Shown: positions 27,824-36,855 of the stretch, one piece after another
How the letters are laid out: the number at the start of each line of letters is the position of its first letter
Numbering within the stretch: position 1 is the first letter of the stretch
Origin: Ascidiimonas sp046199005
GTDB taxonomy: Bacteria; Bacteroidota; Bacteroidia; Flavobacteriales; Flavobacteriaceae
NCBI GenBank assembly: GCA_046199005.1
Contig: CP176050.1
Coordinates: 3,782,001 to 3,846,000 of the forward strand
DNA: 64,000 nucleotides
Reading direction: 5' to 3'
Translations under genes and position numbers: made by a program
The notes under the pieces: generated by a model
The model's database searches: none
Told to the model about the DNA's origin: nothing
The model's input: the letters and a program-made list of their open reading frames with translations, nothing else

Positions 27824-28513
27824 TTGAAAATTAGTATCATCATACCCGTATTAAATGAGGCCGATAACTTATCGAAGCTTATACCCCATTTACATGAAAA
27901 CAGTCTTTCTAAAAACATCGAAGAGATTATTGTTTCTGATGGCGGCAGTGTCGACAACTCAAAAGAAGTAATTAAGAAAGAACAAAATGTCCGATTTATT
28001 ATAGGGCCTAAAGGAAGGGCTCTCCAGATGAACAAGGGCGCTCGGCTGGCTAAGGGAGATATTTTGTACTTTCTTCACGCAGATTCATTTCCTCCGGCTC
28101 AATTTGACAAAAAAATACTTCAAGCAGTAAGTAAGAAGCAGGAAGCAGGTTGCTTCCGGTTAAAGTTTGATGACAAACATCTTTTGTTACGTGTTTCTCA
28201 ATGGTTTACCCGTTGGAATTTTTCTATTTGCAGGGGTGGCGATCAGTCCTTATTTATAACCAAATCACTTTTTGAAGAAATGGGAGGTTTTAATGAAGAT
28301 TACACGATTTATGAGGATAATGAATTTACCAATAGGCTGTATAAGAAAAGTTCTTTTATCGTACTACCTGAATATGTGCTTACTTCTGCACGTAAGTATC
28401 GAAATATAGGTGTCTTCAAGTTACAGTATCATTTCGCAGTAATTCATTTAAAGAAAATTTTTGGAGCATCTCCAGAAACACTTTATTCATATTACAGAAA
28501 ACATATTCGCTAA
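27824..28513 (+). CDS. TIGR04283-type arsenosugar glycosyltransferase
   Basis: 229 residues from a TTG start (MKISIIIPVLNEADN begins directly at it, and no better start exists). GT2 fold: IPVLNEADNL, IVSDGGSVDNS, YFLHADSFPP as the DxD-like site, then GGDQSLFITKSLFEE. This is the second transferase family recurrently found with ArsS/ArsM and is expected to add the arsenoribose to an acceptor such as glycerol or lipid. Its stop overlaps, tail to tail, the stop of the Omp85-like gene by 4 bp. Confidence 0.9.
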   Translation: MKISIIIPVLNEADNLSKLIPHLHENSLSKNIEEIIVSDGGSVDNSKEVIKKEQNVRFIIGPKGRALQMNKGARLAKGDILYFLHADSFPPAQFDKKILQAVSKKQEAGCFRLKFDDKHLLLRVSQWFTRWNFSICRGGDQSLFITKSLFEEMGGFNEDYTIYEDNEFTNRLYKKSSFIVLPEYVLTSARKYRNIGVFKLQYHFAVIHLKKIFGASPETLYSYYRKHIR

Positions 28514-29769
28514 AAGTATTGACCGATTCCGAAAACAATTCCCTGATTGGCATTTTTACTAATTCCGTAACCGTAGTCTATTCTAAAAACAGCGTTATAA
28601 ATGCCTTTGTGCATAAAACGCAACCCAACACCCGGGTAGATCCTATAATTATCAGGATCAGTAAAATCGCTGAAATCGCCGCCCGGATTACGCCACGTAC
28701 CAATATCAGTGAATACATTGCCCTGAAGCACAAACCAGGATTTATCGATAAGCGTATATCGGTATTCCGTATTTAACACGAGGCTTGCTGTTCCCCTATC
28801 GATAATAAAACCTACCCCTCTTATATTAACATTATTATCTACTGAAAAAGGAGCGAAAGGTGTTTCTTCGTTCGATGAAATTCCAAAACGCAATCTGTTT
28901 GCCCAATTACCTCTTTCACCTATTCTTTTGAAATAAAAAAAATCATTCCAAAAAATAAAAAAATCGTCCTGAAAGTTATTTTTGGTTACTACGTACTGCG
29001 TGTATAAATTGGTTTTTATGCCTTCAATATATTGGTAGTTATACCTTAGCCTGTCAAAAGTATACACAGATTTAAACAATAATTTATTTAAATCAAGACT
29101 TTGTGGTATCTCTGATGCTTCGAGTCCGCTCAAAAAATCATACTCTTCTTCAAAAACATTGAATCCAAACTCAAGTCGGTTATTTTCATCTATTTCTAAA
29201 AGAGCCAAAATTTCAAAAGAGGTATTGCTATATTTATAATTGGCCGTTCCCTCCGAAAAAAAAACCGGTTCTTCACTCGTCCAGTTTTGATGATTTACTG
29301 CGATACCCCAATTACGCCCAAGCAAATAAGGAGCTCTGAAGTTTACACCATAGGCACTAAAACCATTATATTGGTAAAAACCTCCAACCGTCATCCCCTT
29401 GCCCAAAAAATTAAAATCATACACGCCCGCCCTAAAAGAAAAAATATCATTGCGAGACCAGATATTTACTTCAGGTATCACGGTAAAACTCTCCTCGATA
29501 TGATAGGTAACGTTTACGCCCCCATCTTCTCTGTCTGTAACTTCGAATTGTGCATTCGCAATTCCTGGCAGCCGTTTAAGTTTGCGAATGTCATTGATTA
29601 AAATTGCAGAGTCCAATGGTACTCCGCCGGCTCCTTTGACGATATTTTTTAAAAATTTTGGGTCATTTTTCTTAACACCTTCGATATCAAAAATTTTAAT
29701 CTTTTGAGATTGAGCTATAAGATTGCACAAACTCAACAGAAAGAAAATCCCGGAAAGCTGTTTTTTCAT
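28510..29769 (-). CDS. Omp85/BamA-TamA family outer membrane protein, short form
   Basis: 419 residues. Signal peptide, then a single POTRA-like domain (about 22-95; KIKIFDIEGVKKNDPKFLKNIVKG, LPGIANAQFEVTDRE), then a 16-strand type barrel with the loop-6 signature variant NIRGVGFIIDRG (the VRGY-like IRG) and terminal FGIGQYF. One POTRA instead of five places it away from BamA. It may insert or translocate a lipid or protein across the outer membrane. It overlaps the GH113-like gene by 4 bp. Confidence 0.85.
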   Translation of the reverse strand: MKKQLSGIFFLLSLCNLIAQSQKIKIFDIEGVKKNDPKFLKNIVKGAGGVPLDSAILINDIRKLKRLPGIANAQFEVTDREDGGVNVTYHIEESFTVIPEVNIWSRNDIFSFRAGVYDFNFLGKGMTVGGFYQYNGFSAYGVNFRAPYLLGRNWGIAVNHQNWTSEEPVFFSEGTANYKYSNTSFEILALLEIDENNRLEFGFNVFEEEYDFLSGLEASEIPQSLDLNKLLFKSVYTFDRLRYNYQYIEGIKTNLYTQYVVTKNNFQDDFFIFWNDFFYFKRIGERGNWANRLRFGISSNEETPFAPFSVDNNVNIRGVGFIIDRGTASLVLNTEYRYTLIDKSWFVLQGNVFTDIGTWRNPGGDFSDFTDPDNYRIYPGVGLRFMHKGIYNAVFRIDYGYGISKNANQGIVFGIGQYF

Positions 29770-30776
29770 TCGTAGGCACTTTTGTAGAAATCTGAAATGA
29801 GGGATTCAGCTGGTTTGTTTTGTGGTGTAAATTGATTGTCTTCCAATCCACCAGCTTGTTTATGGTTATCAAACCACTTCCAAAGAAAGCCCCCCACAAA
29901 CCAGGGTTCGTGCCAAAATTCATCATACAGGGCTTTGAGCGCATTTTGTTGCGCCTTCATGTTCTTATTTGCCTTGTGATTGAAATTCCAGGGTTCTTTG
30001 GCTGTATAGTCGACGCTACGATAACCATATTCTGTAAACATTATGGGTTTTTCATGTGTTTTGTGTACCTTGAAAATACTTTTTTTATGCTTTTCCCAAC
30101 CCGATCTCAATTCTTCGATCGAAGGTGTTTTTGCATCACTTAAAGGAAAATAGGCATCGATACCTATATAATCTAATTGACTCCAAAAAGGAACTTTTGA
30201 AAAAGAATCCCAGTTTTCGGCATATGTTAACTTACCGGAATATACTTCTCGGATCTGCCGAATTAATTTGGTCCAGTATTCGGGTCGATTCTCTATAAAT
30301 CGATATAATTCTGTCCCGATACAGAGTACCTCCGCGTTCATGCGCTCAGCCATTCTCGCATAGGTTAATAAGAATTCTGCATAAGATTTTTCAAAAGCAA
30401 CCCAATCCTGCTCATTCATCATTTTGATTGTGCCTGTAAACGCTCCCTTGTTGACCCATATCTGGGGTTTTATCATAACCTTTAAGCCTTTCTCATGAAG
30501 ATAACTTGTAGTTACTTCGGCACCTTCCTGTCGTTCTCCCCACCATTGCCAGTCTGTATCATAAATAATCTGGGGAGTACTAACAGATTTCATAAAACCA
30601 AAAGGCATTACGGCAGCCCAGTTCGCATTGGCATCTTTTAGGGATTTAATATCGTCAAGACTTATCTCATTTCTCGAGGCAACATAACTCAAACCGTTGA
30701 CCTTGGTATTTTGGGTACAGGAAAGCTGTACAAAAAACAAGGACAATAGAACAAAAAAGTATTTTAATTTGTACAT
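29766..30776 (-). CDS. GH113-like glycoside hydrolase lipoprotein
   Basis: 336 residues, lipobox VQLSC (Cys20). TIM-barrel hydrolase with candidate acid/base Glu156 in CIGTELYRF and nucleophile Glu249 in IMFTEYGYRS, plus WQWWGE and GFLWKWFD in the aromatic cleft. The arrangement matches the GH113 (beta-mannanase-like) group of clan A. The substrate is uncertain. It is coupled to an Omp85-like gene and close to three mannosyl/glucosyltransferase-like genes, so trimming of a self-made glycan is as likely as feeding. Confidence 0.83.
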   Translation of the reverse strand: MYKLKYFFVLLSLFFVQLSCTQNTKVNGLSYVASRNEISLDDIKSLKDANANWAAVMPFGFMKSVSTPQIIYDTDWQWWGERQEGAEVTTSYLHEKGLKVMIKPQIWVNKGAFTGTIKMMNEQDWVAFEKSYAEFLLTYARMAERMNAEVLCIGTELYRFIENRPEYWTKLIRQIREVYSGKLTYAENWDSFSKVPFWSQLDYIGIDAYFPLSDAKTPSIEELRSGWEKHKKSIFKVHKTHEKPIMFTEYGYRSVDYTAKEPWNFNHKANKNMKAQQNALKALYDEFWHEPWFVGGFLWKWFDNHKQAGGLEDNQFTPQNKPAESLISDFYKSAYE

Positions 30777-30813
30777 ACAGACGTTTAATTTACGCCCTAA
30801 GATACTAGTAAAC

Positions 30814-31737
30814 CTACAAAATTACTCTTACGCCTATGTTAAAAGTTTGACCCAACCCATTACTAGTACCCCTTACAAAATTGGTATATAAGGCTTCTAC
30901 ATTCACTTCTTTCGTAAGTTGATATTTCATGCCTCCTCCAACAGCCGTAAAATCCTGCTCAAAATTATTCCCGAGATCAAATCGTTGAAAATGTTGTGCA
31001 AGTGCTAATACAGTAAATTTATCGGAAGGAAAATAACTTAAGAAAACTCCCGGAAATAAAACCAAACTATTATTTGCAAAGCTGCCGTCGGTATTTACAA
31101 ATCCATCGTCAGACGTATTCTCATCTCCAAAATTAAATTCGGTAGTTAGCTCTGTAAACAGTTGAAACTTATCGCCGGGAAAAGTATAATCGTAAAAAAA
31201 TCGATTCTGCCATACAAATCCGTTCTGTTCCAGAAAAACGCCATTTTCTATTTCTTTGTCAATTAGAGGTATGAAGAGCGAACTCTGAATCGAAAAATTA
31301 CTCAGTTTTCTAAAAGGCGCAATTTTTATGGATGGTGCTATTGCCGTAATGCCTGAACGTGCAGATGTACTTTCTCCATCAAAACTAAAAACATCTAAAG
31401 CATCTCTCCCACCAACCACGTTCGATCTGAAACGAATGATGCCTCCAATATTTATTCTTCGGTTCTCAGATACGCCCGTAAAAACTTCCAAAGTAGATGT
31501 AAAAAAGGTTTCACGTGGCAGATTTTTTATCACCTCACCATTTTCATCGGCTATTTTGGTCTGAGTATACAGGTTGTTAAACCATTTAATATCCCACTGA
31601 TTTTTATATAATAATTTAGAAGGCGTAAATGCTATTATATTAGATTGTTGAACTTCATTTTCGGTTGCCTCCTGCGCAATTGCTACATGAACAGTTAAGA
31701 GCAGAAGTGAGACTATTATTGAAAATTTATTAATCAT
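30814..31737 (-). CDS. Outer membrane beta-barrel protein, unknown
   Basis: 307 residues. The signal peptide ends at AIAQ. The mature chain has regular amphipathic strands (WDIKWFNNLYTQTKI, RINIGGIIRFRSNVVGG, FTVLALAQHFQRFD, EVNVEALYTNFVRGT) and closes on NIGVRVIL, as expected of a 10-12 strand barrel. No family name is evident. It lies between the GH113-like gene and the second DUF547 gene on the same strand with short gaps (37 and 22 bp), so it is probably one operon. Confidence 0.75.
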   Translation of the reverse strand: MINKFSIIVSLLLLTVHVAIAQEATENEVQQSNIIAFTPSKLLYKNQWDIKWFNNLYTQTKIADENGEVIKNLPRETFFTSTLEVFTGVSENRRINIGGIIRFRSNVVGGRDALDVFSFDGESTSARSGITAIAPSIKIAPFRKLSNFSIQSSLFIPLIDKEIENGVFLEQNGFVWQNRFFYDYTFPGDKFQLFTELTTEFNFGDENTSDDGFVNTDGSFANNSLVLFPGVFLSYFPSDKFTVLALAQHFQRFDLGNNFEQDFTAVGGGMKYQLTKEVNVEALYTNFVRGTSNGLGQTFNIGVRVIL

Positions 31738-31759
31738 CTTTTTTAAGAATAAGAGTTAG

Positions 31760-32470
31760 TTATTGTTTGTTGAGTTTCCAGTTATATGGGTAATGCGTAA
31801 TTTTTAAGTCTGAGTTTATGGTATCTTTTCTAAACCGATTGACGAATCTTAAAACTTCTTTATCTGTTTTACCAAAATCTTCCCGATACCATTTAAAAAT
31901 TTCAGAAAGTGACACTTTTTTAGATGTCACTTTAATAAATTCAGGATTGTTAAGTGCCTTTGTGGTTTGACTAGTTAGCAAAGACTCTAAATTGTCTGGT
32001 GTGTATGCTTTATTAATTATGGGAGGGCAACCTTCAGCACCACACACCAATACGAAATGAATACGGGCATCATTAAAATTTGCCCGTAACATCTCATTTT
32101 CAATAGAATTAAGAGTGATGTTCTTACCCGAAAGAGTATAAGTGTTCTTATCGAAAAATCCCTTTACATCTAATGGTGAACGCAATGGGTAATTATCAAT
32201 CACACCCTTAATAACAGCTAAATTGTATGCATTGATCCAGAAAGCCCTGTATGCAGCAGCTTCCGATTTAGAGATTTTAATAGCAGCAGCGATGCCTAAC
32301 AATTCATTTAATGCTTCCGGTGCCTTGTGAATGGCAGCATATGCCACTTCCCCGTCCTTAACATGCTGTTGAAAAAAAGCATGTGCTTTTTCAAAAAAGT
32401 CCTTTTCAGATTGACTAAATGTACTCAAAGAGCAAAAGAACAGGGTGGATATAAATATTATTTTTTTCAT
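31760..32470 (-). CDS. DUF547 protein, second paralogue
   Basis: 236 residues with a cleavable signal peptide (MKKIIFISTLFFCSLSTFSQ). It has the same domain as 26927-27817: YRAFWINAYNLAVIKGVIDNYPLRSPLDV, RIHFVLVCGAEGCPPI and LNNPEFIK. The His and the Cys of GCPP are kept. The linker of the first copy is absent. The two copies flank the Omp85/GH113/barrel block, one on each strand. It is likely periplasmic, first in the minus-strand run. Confidence 0.87.
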   Translation of the reverse strand: MKKIIFISTLFFCSLSTFSQSEKDFFEKAHAFFQQHVKDGEVAYAAIHKAPEALNELLGIAAAIKISKSEAAAYRAFWINAYNLAVIKGVIDNYPLRSPLDVKGFFDKNTYTLSGKNITLNSIENEMLRANFNDARIHFVLVCGAEGCPPIINKAYTPDNLESLLTSQTTKALNNPEFIKVTSKKVSLSEIFKWYREDFGKTDKEVLRFVNRFRKDTINSDLKITHYPYNWKLNKQ

Positions 32471-32643
32471 TGTAGTTTGGTTTTATGTTTGGGAAGATCA
32501 GTCTTGGATTAGAAAATTTACTTACAGGCAATTTGGCGACTATAACAAAATTTTAAGAGTTTTCAACATTGGTTGAGTAAAGAATAAAAAACGTTCGGAA
32601 CTGATCAGATTCCTTACAATGTGAACGCTATTTAAAGTCGTTC

Positions 32644-32677
32644 TAAATTTGAAATATGGAATAAGTTCTTAACTTTA
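32644..32677 (+). promoter_or_regulatory. Promoter region of the FAD oxidoreductase operon
   Basis: Two overlapping candidates: a perfect TAnnTTTG box TAAATTTG (32644-32651), or TTTG (32648-32651) acting as -33 with an 18-bp spacer to TAACTTTA (32670-32677). The second places the start site near 32684, 26 bp before the ATG. Either would drive 32710 onward; sequence alone does not decide. Confidence 0.42.
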
Positions 32678-32709
32678 GAAACGACATAGCAATAAACAAC
32701 CGCCTTTAT

Positions 32710-34008
32710 ATGGAACACATCGTTATTATTGGTAACGGAATTTCAGGAGTGACACTTGCCAGACATATCCGGAAATTATCTGATAAAAAAATCACCTTAA
32801 TATCAAATGAAACTCCCTACTTCTTCTCCCGAACTGCATTAATGTATGTGTACATGGGACACATGAAGTTTGAGCACACACAACCTTACGAAAATAATTT
32901 TTGGGACAAAAATCGTATCGATCTCAGACAAGGCTATGTAACTCATGTTTCTGCAGACAACAAGGTTATCAAATTCGAAGACAGCACAGAACTGCCTTAT
33001 GATAAACTCATCATAGCTACGGGTTCAAAACCTAATAAATTTGGATGGCCCGGTCAGGATTTAGAAGGCGTCATGGGGATGTATCATAGACAGGATCTTG
33101 AGAACCTGGAAAAGCACACCCCCGATTGTAAGAGAGCGGTGATCGTAGGCGGTGGGTTGATAGGGATAGAACTTGCTGAAATGCTTAGATCCCGAAATAT
33201 TGAAGTAACATTTTTAGTCAGAGAATCAAGTTTCTGGAATGGAGTACTACCTTCAGGAGAATCTGAAATGATCAATCGCCACATTAAAGAACATCATATT
33301 GATCTAAGACTGTCGACCAATCTTGTAGAAATCCTGGCTGATGAGAACGGAAAAGTAAGAGCAGTTACCACGGATAAAGGCGATACGATAGAATGCCAGG
33401 TCGTAGGATTAACCGCCGGAGTTGCTCCTAATATCGATTTTTTAAAAGACTCTTCTATCGAGATCAATAGAGGTGTTTTGGTGAATCGGTATCTTGAAAC
33501 AAATGTACCCGATGTATATGCTATTGGAGATTGCGCAGAACAAAGAGAGGCCATCGGCTTAAGAAGACCGGTAGAGGCCGTATGGTATACCGGAAGAATG
33601 ATGGGAGAGGCGCTGGCCCAAACTATCTGTAGCAACAGAACAGCATACAATCCAGGGCATTGGTTTAACTCTGCCAAGTTCCTTGACATAGAATATCAAA
33701 CCTATGGTTGGGTTTTTTCAAAACCTAAAGAATACGAAAAACAGTTTTACTGGGAACATCAGAATGGAAAAAAATGCATACGAATTTCTTTTCACAAAGA
33801 TTCTGGGCTGTTTTTAGGGATTAATACTTTTGGTATACGAATGCGACATGAGGTTTTCGACAGATGGCTTACCGATAAGCGTAACGTAGACTATGTTGTA
33901 GCCCATTTAAAAGAGGCCAATTTTGATCCGGAATTTTATGAGCATCATGAAAGTGAAATTAAAAAAGCTTACGCTGCTCATAAACAAGAAAACACCATCC
34001 TTAACTAA
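32710..34008 (+). CDS. FAD/NAD(P)-dependent oxidoreductase
   Basis: 432 residues, pyridine-nucleotide-disulfide family fold. FAD loop IIGNGISGVTLARHI, NAD loop AVIVGGGLIGIELAEML, FAD C-motif VPDVYAIGDCAEQ, and a small dimer-like C-terminal domain. There is no CxxxxC redox pair, so it is of the rubredoxin/ferredoxin reductase type. It is followed 21 bp later by a membrane 4Fe-4S protein, which is the obvious electron partner. The two probably pass electrons between NAD(P)H and the membrane; the final acceptor is unknown. Confidence 0.88.
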   Translation: MEHIVIIGNGISGVTLARHIRKLSDKKITLISNETPYFFSRTALMYVYMGHMKFEHTQPYENNFWDKNRIDLRQGYVTHVSADNKVIKFEDSTELPYDKLIIATGSKPNKFGWPGQDLEGVMGMYHRQDLENLEKHTPDCKRAVIVGGGLIGIELAEMLRSRNIEVTFLVRESSFWNGVLPSGESEMINRHIKEHHIDLRLSTNLVEILADENGKVRAVTTDKGDTIECQVVGLTAGVAPNIDFLKDSSIEINRGVLVNRYLETNVPDVYAIGDCAEQREAIGLRRPVEAVWYTGRMMGEALAQTICSNRTAYNPGHWFNSAKFLDIEYQTYGWVFSKPKEYEKQFYWEHQNGKKCIRISFHKDSGLFLGINTFGIRMRHEVFDRWLTDKRNVDYVVAHLKEANFDPEFYEHHESEIKKAYAAHKQENTILN

Positions 34009-34029
34009 CCATTACTTATTTTATTTCTC

Positions 34030-35625
34030 ATGAATACGAATACAGAAAGCTTATCTATAGCCGATCCGAATCCAACTAAAATGGATGCAATACAGAAAAT
34101 TGCGCTAGCGGCAGGAATTATAGGACTCCTTATTATGGGGTTGGCATTATTCAATATCAATTTCCCGAATAAAACGCTTTGGTTAGGAATTTCTCTCTTA
34201 CTGATTATCGTAGGAACCGTTCTTTATGCCAATCGATTGTACCTTTCACAACCGGAAGGTATTAAAAATAATGGCGTCTGGTTTAAATCAATATCCAGTG
34301 CGGGCTTCTGGGGATGGATCGTAGGTATTCTGCTAACCGCATTCTACGTGCTGCTTTATTGGTTTCCTGAATACCTGGGACTTAATAATGATGGACCAAA
34401 TACGGGAATTGTAAGCTTCTTCGATCCCTTGAGCTATCTGCTTAATGGTCATGCAGCAAGCCAGTGGTTTGTTTATGGAACTCTTTATACCGTTGCTATA
34501 CTTGCCCTGGGTTATAAATTTATTTTGAAATACAGGCACAACCGATATCAGATATTTAGAACCTCATCGGTGATGTTTTTTCAATTAGGGTTTGCTTTTC
34601 TTATTCCCGAGATCCTTGAAAAATTAAATCCTGATAAGCCATATTTTGGAAAAGATCTTAAAAATATGTGGCCGTTAGACTATGATTTTTTCTTCGACTG
34701 GCATTTGAAAAATCTTTTTAATGGAGGTAATCTGGGAATGTTCATGCTTATTTTTGGTATCGCTCTTATTTTTATAATTTCTCCTATCCTGACTTATTTT
34801 TACGGGAAAAGATGGTACTGTTCCTGGGTATGTGGTTGTGGCGGACTTGCAGAAACGGCTGGAGATCCTTTTCGCCACTTATCAAGCAAAAAAATGAGTG
34901 CCTGGAAATTCGAACGCTGGTCTATTCACCTGGTGCTGGTTTTCGCCTTCGTAATGACGGTAGCAGTAATTTATTCTTTTCTGGGTAGCAAATCTGGTGC
35001 TGCATTAAGTATAATTTCTCAAGCTCAATTCATTTGGGGAACCGTTATTTTCCTTTCAGCCCTAATTCTGTCTATATATATCTTTAAAAGGAAAGCAATG
35101 GACAATGATGCGCTTTTTACCATGGGTGCTATTGGCGCAGTAATTATAGGCGCAATTCTTATCAACTATTTTTCAGATGATAAAAACATTCTTTTTGTAA
35201 GTAGTTATAAGCTAAGAGAATGGTATGGCTTTGGAATTGGAGCTGCTTTTTCGGGTGTTATTGGTGTTGGATTCTATCCTTTGTTGGGAAGTAGGGTTTG
35301 GTGCCGTTTTGGATGCCCTATGGCTGCTATATTAGGCTTACAACAACGATTGTTCTCAAAATTCAGAATTACAACCAACGGAGGTCAATGCATTTCATGC
35401 GGAAATTGTTCAACCTACTGTGAAATGGGTATCGATGTAAGAGCCTATGCCCAAAAAGGAGAAAATATTGTAAGGTCTTCCTGCGTAGGGTGCGGTATCT
35501 GCTCTGCTGTATGCCCCAGAGGCGTATTGAAACTTGAAAATGGCGCACGAGACAATCGTATCAACGCAAATGAAATACTTTTAGGAAACGATGTGGACCT
35601 GATGGACCTTGTTAATAAAAAATAA
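34030..35625 (+). CDS. Polytopic membrane protein with NapH-like CxxxCP motifs and two 4Fe-4S clusters
   Basis: 531 residues, about nine to ten helices. Membrane-side Cys motifs WYCSWVCGCGG and VWCRFGCPM are of the NapH/NosR/CcoG class. A C-terminal ferredoxin pair follows: CISCGNCSTYC and CVGCGICSAVCP. The family carries electrons across or along the inner membrane to periplasmic or lipid-soluble acceptors. The first motif has an extra Cys (CSWVCGC), which is worth note. It pairs with the upstream FAD oxidoreductase. Its link to the arsenosugar genes is positional only. Confidence 0.83.
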   Translation: MNTNTESLSIADPNPTKMDAIQKIALAAGIIGLLIMGLALFNINFPNKTLWLGISLLLIIVGTVLYANRLYLSQPEGIKNNGVWFKSISSAGFWGWIVGILLTAFYVLLYWFPEYLGLNNDGPNTGIVSFFDPLSYLLNGHAASQWFVYGTLYTVAILALGYKFILKYRHNRYQIFRTSSVMFFQLGFAFLIPEILEKLNPDKPYFGKDLKNMWPLDYDFFFDWHLKNLFNGGNLGMFMLIFGIALIFIISPILTYFYGKRWYCSWVCGCGGLAETAGDPFRHLSSKKMSAWKFERWSIHLVLVFAFVMTVAVIYSFLGSKSGAALSIISQAQFIWGTVIFLSALILSIYIFKRKAMDNDALFTMGAIGAVIIGAILINYFSDDKNILFVSSYKLREWYGFGIGAAFSGVIGVGFYPLLGSRVWCRFGCPMAAILGLQQRLFSKFRITTNGGQCISCGNCSTYCEMGIDVRAYAQKGENIVRSSCVGCGICSAVCPRGVLKLENGARDNRINANEILLGNDVDLMDLVNKK

Positions 35626-35686
35626 AATCTGTTAGGTTAGGTACGTAAAGACGTCTTATATGTTATATCCTCAATGATTTGAAGTT

Positions 35687-36166
35687 ATGACAACAAAATA
35701 TATCGCATCCTTACTTCTCCTAAGTTTATTGTTTACAGGGTCTGTTTCAAAAAAATATAGAACCTCATACCATCATAATGGCAAAATAAGTGCAGAAGGA
35801 TGGTGGCAAAATAAACAAAAAGAAGGCTACTGGAAGTATTATTTTGAAAATGGCGCACTCAAACAGGAAGGGCATTACCACAAACATCAAAAAGAAAAAT
35901 ATTGGTACTTTTATACCCCTACCGGTGAAATAAAGAGTGAAGGGCATTACCAAAACGGGCTCGAACAAGGCTGGTGGGTTTTTTATGAGAACGGAAGGGT
36001 AAAAGTGAAATATCAATTTAAAAATGGAGAAATTCACGGCTATGCCCTCGTATACAAGAAAGGTAAACTTCAAAAAGCTGAAAAATACGATCGGGGTGTT
36101 AAAGTTAATGAATGGACCGATTACCTCAGCTTTAAGAGAGAAAACAGACTATCAGACCTTAAATGA
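35687..36166 (+). CDS. Exported MORN/YwqK-type repeat protein
   Basis: 159 residues. Signal peptide, then four to five repeats of about 23 residues with the pattern GxxxxGYWKYYFENGALKQEGHY / GWWVFYENGRVKVKYQF. These are MORN-2-like beta hairpins, annotated elsewhere as YwqK antitoxin-like although no toxin is near. They often act as protein or lipid interaction modules. It overlaps the following glycosyltransferase by 4 bp. Confidence 0.8.
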   Translation: MTTKYIASLLLLSLLFTGSVSKKYRTSYHHNGKISAEGWWQNKQKEGYWKYYFENGALKQEGHYHKHQKEKYWYFYTPTGEIKSEGHYQNGLEQGWWVFYENGRVKVKYQFKNGEIHGYALVYKKGKLQKAEKYDRGVKVNEWTDYLSFKRENRLSDLK

Positions 36167-36855
36167 CAAAAATTAAAGTCGTTATCCCTGCCTACAACGA
36201 AGCAGATTCCATAGCATTGGTACTAAATGAAATTCCTTCGATTGTAAACGAAATTATTGTAGTAAACAACAACTCTACAGATCAAACTGCCCTTGTAGCT
36301 CAGGAAAATGGAGCTACCGTATTGACCGAAAAAAACAGAGGCTATGGCTATGCCTGCTTAAAAGGGTTAGAATACATCGCCCACCAGAATGAAAAACCTG
36401 ATATTGTGGTATTTTTAGACGGCGATTATTCTGATTATCCGGAAGAACTCACCAAAATAGTTGGGCCTATTATTCATGAAGATGTGGATCTTGTGATTGG
36501 TGCACGTGTGAAAAATTTACGCGAAAAACACTCTATGACACCCCAGCAGGTATTCGGAAACTGGCTGGCAACCAGTCTAATGAAAATTTTTTTTAAGGCA
36601 AAATTTACAGATTTGGGTCCGTTTAGAGCCATTAAATACGATACGCTCTTATCCCTTGAAATGGCTGATAAAACCTATGGTTGGACGGTAGAAATGCAGC
36701 TCAAAATTTTACGTAAAAAACTAACTTATACAGAGATACCGGTTCGATACAAAAAAAGAATTGGGGTCTCAAAAGTTTCAGGAACCATAAAAGGTACTAT
36801 CTTTGCAGCCATAAAAATACTTGGTTGGATTTTTAAATACAGTATCAAGAAATGA
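36163..36855 (+). CDS. GT2 glycosyltransferase, DPM1-like
   Basis: 230 residues, single GT-A domain without membrane helices: VVIPAYNEADSIALVL, NNNSTDQTA, the acceptor-metal site FLDGDYSDYPEE, and VIGARVKNLREKHSM. This is the dolichyl/polyprenyl-phosphate mannose synthase-like subgroup, which charges polyprenyl phosphate with a hexose. The downstream polytopic transferase (38333-39673) could use such a lipid donor. It is coupled to both neighbours by 4-bp overlaps. Confidence 0.87.
   Translation: MTKIKVVIPAYNEADSIALVLNEIPSIVNEIIVVNNNSTDQTALVAQENGATVLTEKNRGYGYACLKGLEYIAHQNEKPDIVVFLDGDYSDYPEELTKIVGPIIHEDVDLVIGARVKNLREKHSMTPQQVFGNWLATSLMKIFFKAKFTDLGPFRAIKYDTLLSLEMADKTYGWTVEMQLKILRKKLTYTEIPVRYKKRIGVSKVSGTIKGTIFAAIKILGWIFKYSIKK

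Noticed and set aside
35687..36166. Toxin-antitoxin module suggested by the YwqK-like name
   Set aside because: No toxin gene is adjacent; neighbours are glycosyltransferases and an Fe-S protein. The protein is an exported MORN-like repeat protein.
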